Under the pieces are notes generated by a model that was given only the letters and a program-made list of their open reading frames with translations, did no database searches and was not told the DNA's origin. Both the position numbers and the translations under genes were made by a program. 6,189 nt of DNA, taken from Acholeplasmatales bacterium (GTDB taxonomy: Bacteria > Bacillota_I > Bacilli_A > Acholeplasmatales > Anaeroplasmataceae). Of this stretch, positions 4,702 through 6,189 are shown one piece after another. The stretch is taken from contig JAEELC010000180.1 of the NCBI GenBank assembly GCA_016288675.1, positions 1 through 6,189 of the forward strand. The letters are read 5' to 3'. The stretch's first letter is position 1. The number at the start of each line of letters is the position of its first letter.

Positions 4702-6189
4702 ATGATTGAACTTAAGAATGTTACAAAATTCTATAATAACAATAATGTTGTATCCTTAGGATTAAAGAATATTAATTTAAAATTAGAAGAAAATGAAATA
4801 GTAGCTATTTGTGGCGAATCTGGTTCTGGTAAATCTACATTATTAAATGTAATTACTAAGATTGATACATTTGATGAAGGTGAAATATTCGTTGATGGGG
4901 AAGAAACATCTTATTATGATGTAAAAGATATGGATGAGTTTAGAAAAAATAAAGTTGGCTTTATTTTTCAAAACTATAACATAATAGAATCTTATGATGT
5001 ATTACATAATGTAATGCTACCATTTATCATTTCTGGTGTATCTCTTAAAGAAGCTAAGAGTCGTGCCTTAGAGCTTATTGATAAGGTCGGCTTGTCAAAT
5101 AGGATACACAATAAAGGTTCTCATTTATCAGGTGGAGAGAAACAACGTTGTGTTATTGCACGTGCACTAGCTTCAAATTGCCAAATTCTAGCTTGTGATG
5201 AGCCTACAGGGAACCTTGATAGTCAAACTGGTAAGGAAATTATTAAATTATTACAAGAAGTTGCACCAGGGAAAATTGTATTAATTGTCACACATAATTT
5301 TGATGAAATTAAAGATATTGCCACAAGGCGTATTGTTGTTAAAGATGGTAATATAATTATTGATGAGAAATTAAAAGAAATTGATAATAAGGTTTTTACA
5401 AAAGATAAAATAGATAATAAAAATATATCTTTAAAAACAAGCTTAAAAATTGCATCAGATAATTTAATATATACTCCAAAGAAAACTATTTTTATGTCTC
5501 TAGTATATTTATTTGTATCTATTGCATTTTTTATAGTAATAGGAATGATATCTTTAAGCTTTTCACAATCTACAGCACATAATAATTTTAATAATAAGAC
5601 AAGAAATACATTATATATTACAAAAGATAATGGTTCTGTTAATTTAAATGATATTGAAAAATATACTAAAAATTATTATACAAATCCTGTAGAAATATTA
5701 AAAAGTAGATCATTTGTGTTTAATGATTCTCTTGAAGAATTTAGTTATAACCCAAGCTATACAAAGTCAGATTTGATTTTTGGTAGAATGCCAGAAAATG
5801 ATGATGAAATTTGTATTAATTTTGATTCATCATTTTTGCCTAATCGCTTAGAAAAAACTGTAGGTAAAACTATATATATGGCAGATGAAAGATATGATAA
5901 ATGGGAACATAGAACACTTACATCTACTGAATATTATAATAGTTGTCCACATTTTAAAGTTGTTGGAGTAGGAAGAACAGCTGAAAGCCAAGCTCTTTTT
6001 GGAAATGAGTATGCTAGAAAGCTTATTAGAACTAGTCTCATTAGGGGATATATTTCAGTTGATGTTTATGGAAAAGAAGCTACTCATGTTGGCGGTGAAA
6101 GCCATGTTGGAGAAATAATGAATGAATTTAGAAATGTTTCTTTTAATTATGAGCCTTCCGGAGAAAATGTTATTTATTTAACTGAAGAT
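4702..6189 (+). CDS. ABC transporter, fused ATPase-permease of MacB/FtsX type (3' end outside window)
   Basis: An open frame of 496 codons runs to the last base of the window without a stop, so the protein is C-terminally incomplete here. Residues 1 to about 220 are a full ABC ATPase of the LolD/MacB class: A-loop region KFYNN (9-13), Walker A GESGSGKST (38-46), Q-loop FIFQNYN (87-93, Q90), signature LSGGEKQR (142-149), Walker B ILACDE (162-167), D-loop NLD (171-173) and H-loop H198. A charged linker follows, then one hydrophobic membrane segment (about 262-287). The rest is a polar, Asn/Tyr/Glu-rich region expected outside the cell, including FGRMPENDDEI (360-370), which resembles the G-R-x-P-x-x-x-x-E-I segment of MacB-type extracytoplasmic domains. 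More membrane segments are expected beyond the edge. Such proteins often act in peptide or antibiotic export, lipoprotein handling or envelope-stress defence. The substrate cannot be told here. Confidence 0.93.
   Translation, partial: MIELKNVTKFYNNNNVVSLGLKNINLKLEENEIVAICGESGSGKSTLLNVITKIDTFDEGEIFVDGEETSYYDVKDMDEFRKNKVGFIFQNYNIIESYDVLHNVMLPFIISGVSLKEAKSRALELIDKVGLSNRIHNKGSHLSGGEKQRCVIARALASNCQILACDEPTGNLDSQTGKEIIKLLQEVAPGKIVLIVTHNFDEIKDIATRRIVVKDGNIIIDEKLKEIDNKVFTKDKIDNKNISLKTSLKIASDNLIYTPKKTIFMSLVYLFVSIAFFIVIGMISLSFSQSTAHNNFNNKTRNTLYITKDNGSVNLNDIEKYTKNYYTNPVEILKSRSFVFNDSLEEFSYNPSYTKSDLIFGRMPENDDEICINFDSSFLPNRLEKTVGKTIYMADERYDKWEHRTLTSTEYYNSCPHFKVVGVGRTAESQALFGNEYARKLIRTSLIRGYISVDVYGKEATHVGGESHVGEIMNEFRNVSFNYEPSGENVIYLTED

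Overview
This is an AT-rich window (about 30% G+C by eye, not computed) that reads as chromosomal core DNA from a low-G+C Bacillota/Mycoplasmatota-type bacterium. Support comes from the A/T-ending codons, AGGAG-type ribosome binding sites, short intergenic gaps with U-tailed hairpin terminators, and gene content: a type III pantothenate kinase, a PgcA-type phosphosugar mutase and a family I pyrophosphatase. An uncultured gut Bacilli or Erysipelotrichia/RF39/Acholeplasma-like lineage would fit, but the sequence alone does not fix the taxon. All six tryptophan codons seen in the genes are TGG and no TGA lies in frame, so the standard bacterial code (table 11) is favoured.

Layout, all on the + strand: terminator of an off-window gene (1-28); coaX, type III pantothenate kinase (98-847) with its terminator (854-882); pgcA-like phosphoglucomutase (941-2629) with its terminator (2636-2666); ppa, family I inorganic pyrophosphatase (2784-3323) with its terminator (3327-3360); ychF, Obg-family ATPase (3483-4583) with its terminator (4597-4650); and the first 496 codons of an ABC transporter that fuses an N-terminal ATPase to a MacB/FtsX-like permease (4702 to the window edge). 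No stretch longer than about 160 bases lacks a gene, and the gaps hold only promoters, ribosome binding sites and terminators. No tRNA, rRNA, riboswitch, CRISPR array or mobile element was recognised.

Each gene appears to be its own transcription unit, with a promoter just upstream and a strong terminator just downstream. Four of the five promoters are clear extended -10 sites (TGnTATnnT) with weak -35 boxes. The fifth, in front of pgcA, has a more ordinary -35/-10 pair. The first four genes do not form one pathway: they cover the first step of coenzyme A synthesis, glucose-6-phosphate/glucose-1-phosphate interconversion, pyrophosphate removal, and a ribosome/stress-associated ATPase. The ABC transporter is the only accessory-looking gene and differs in codon use from ychF. 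I do not see a convincing undescribed system; the most useful leads are the transporter and a few residue substitutions in CoaX and YchF.
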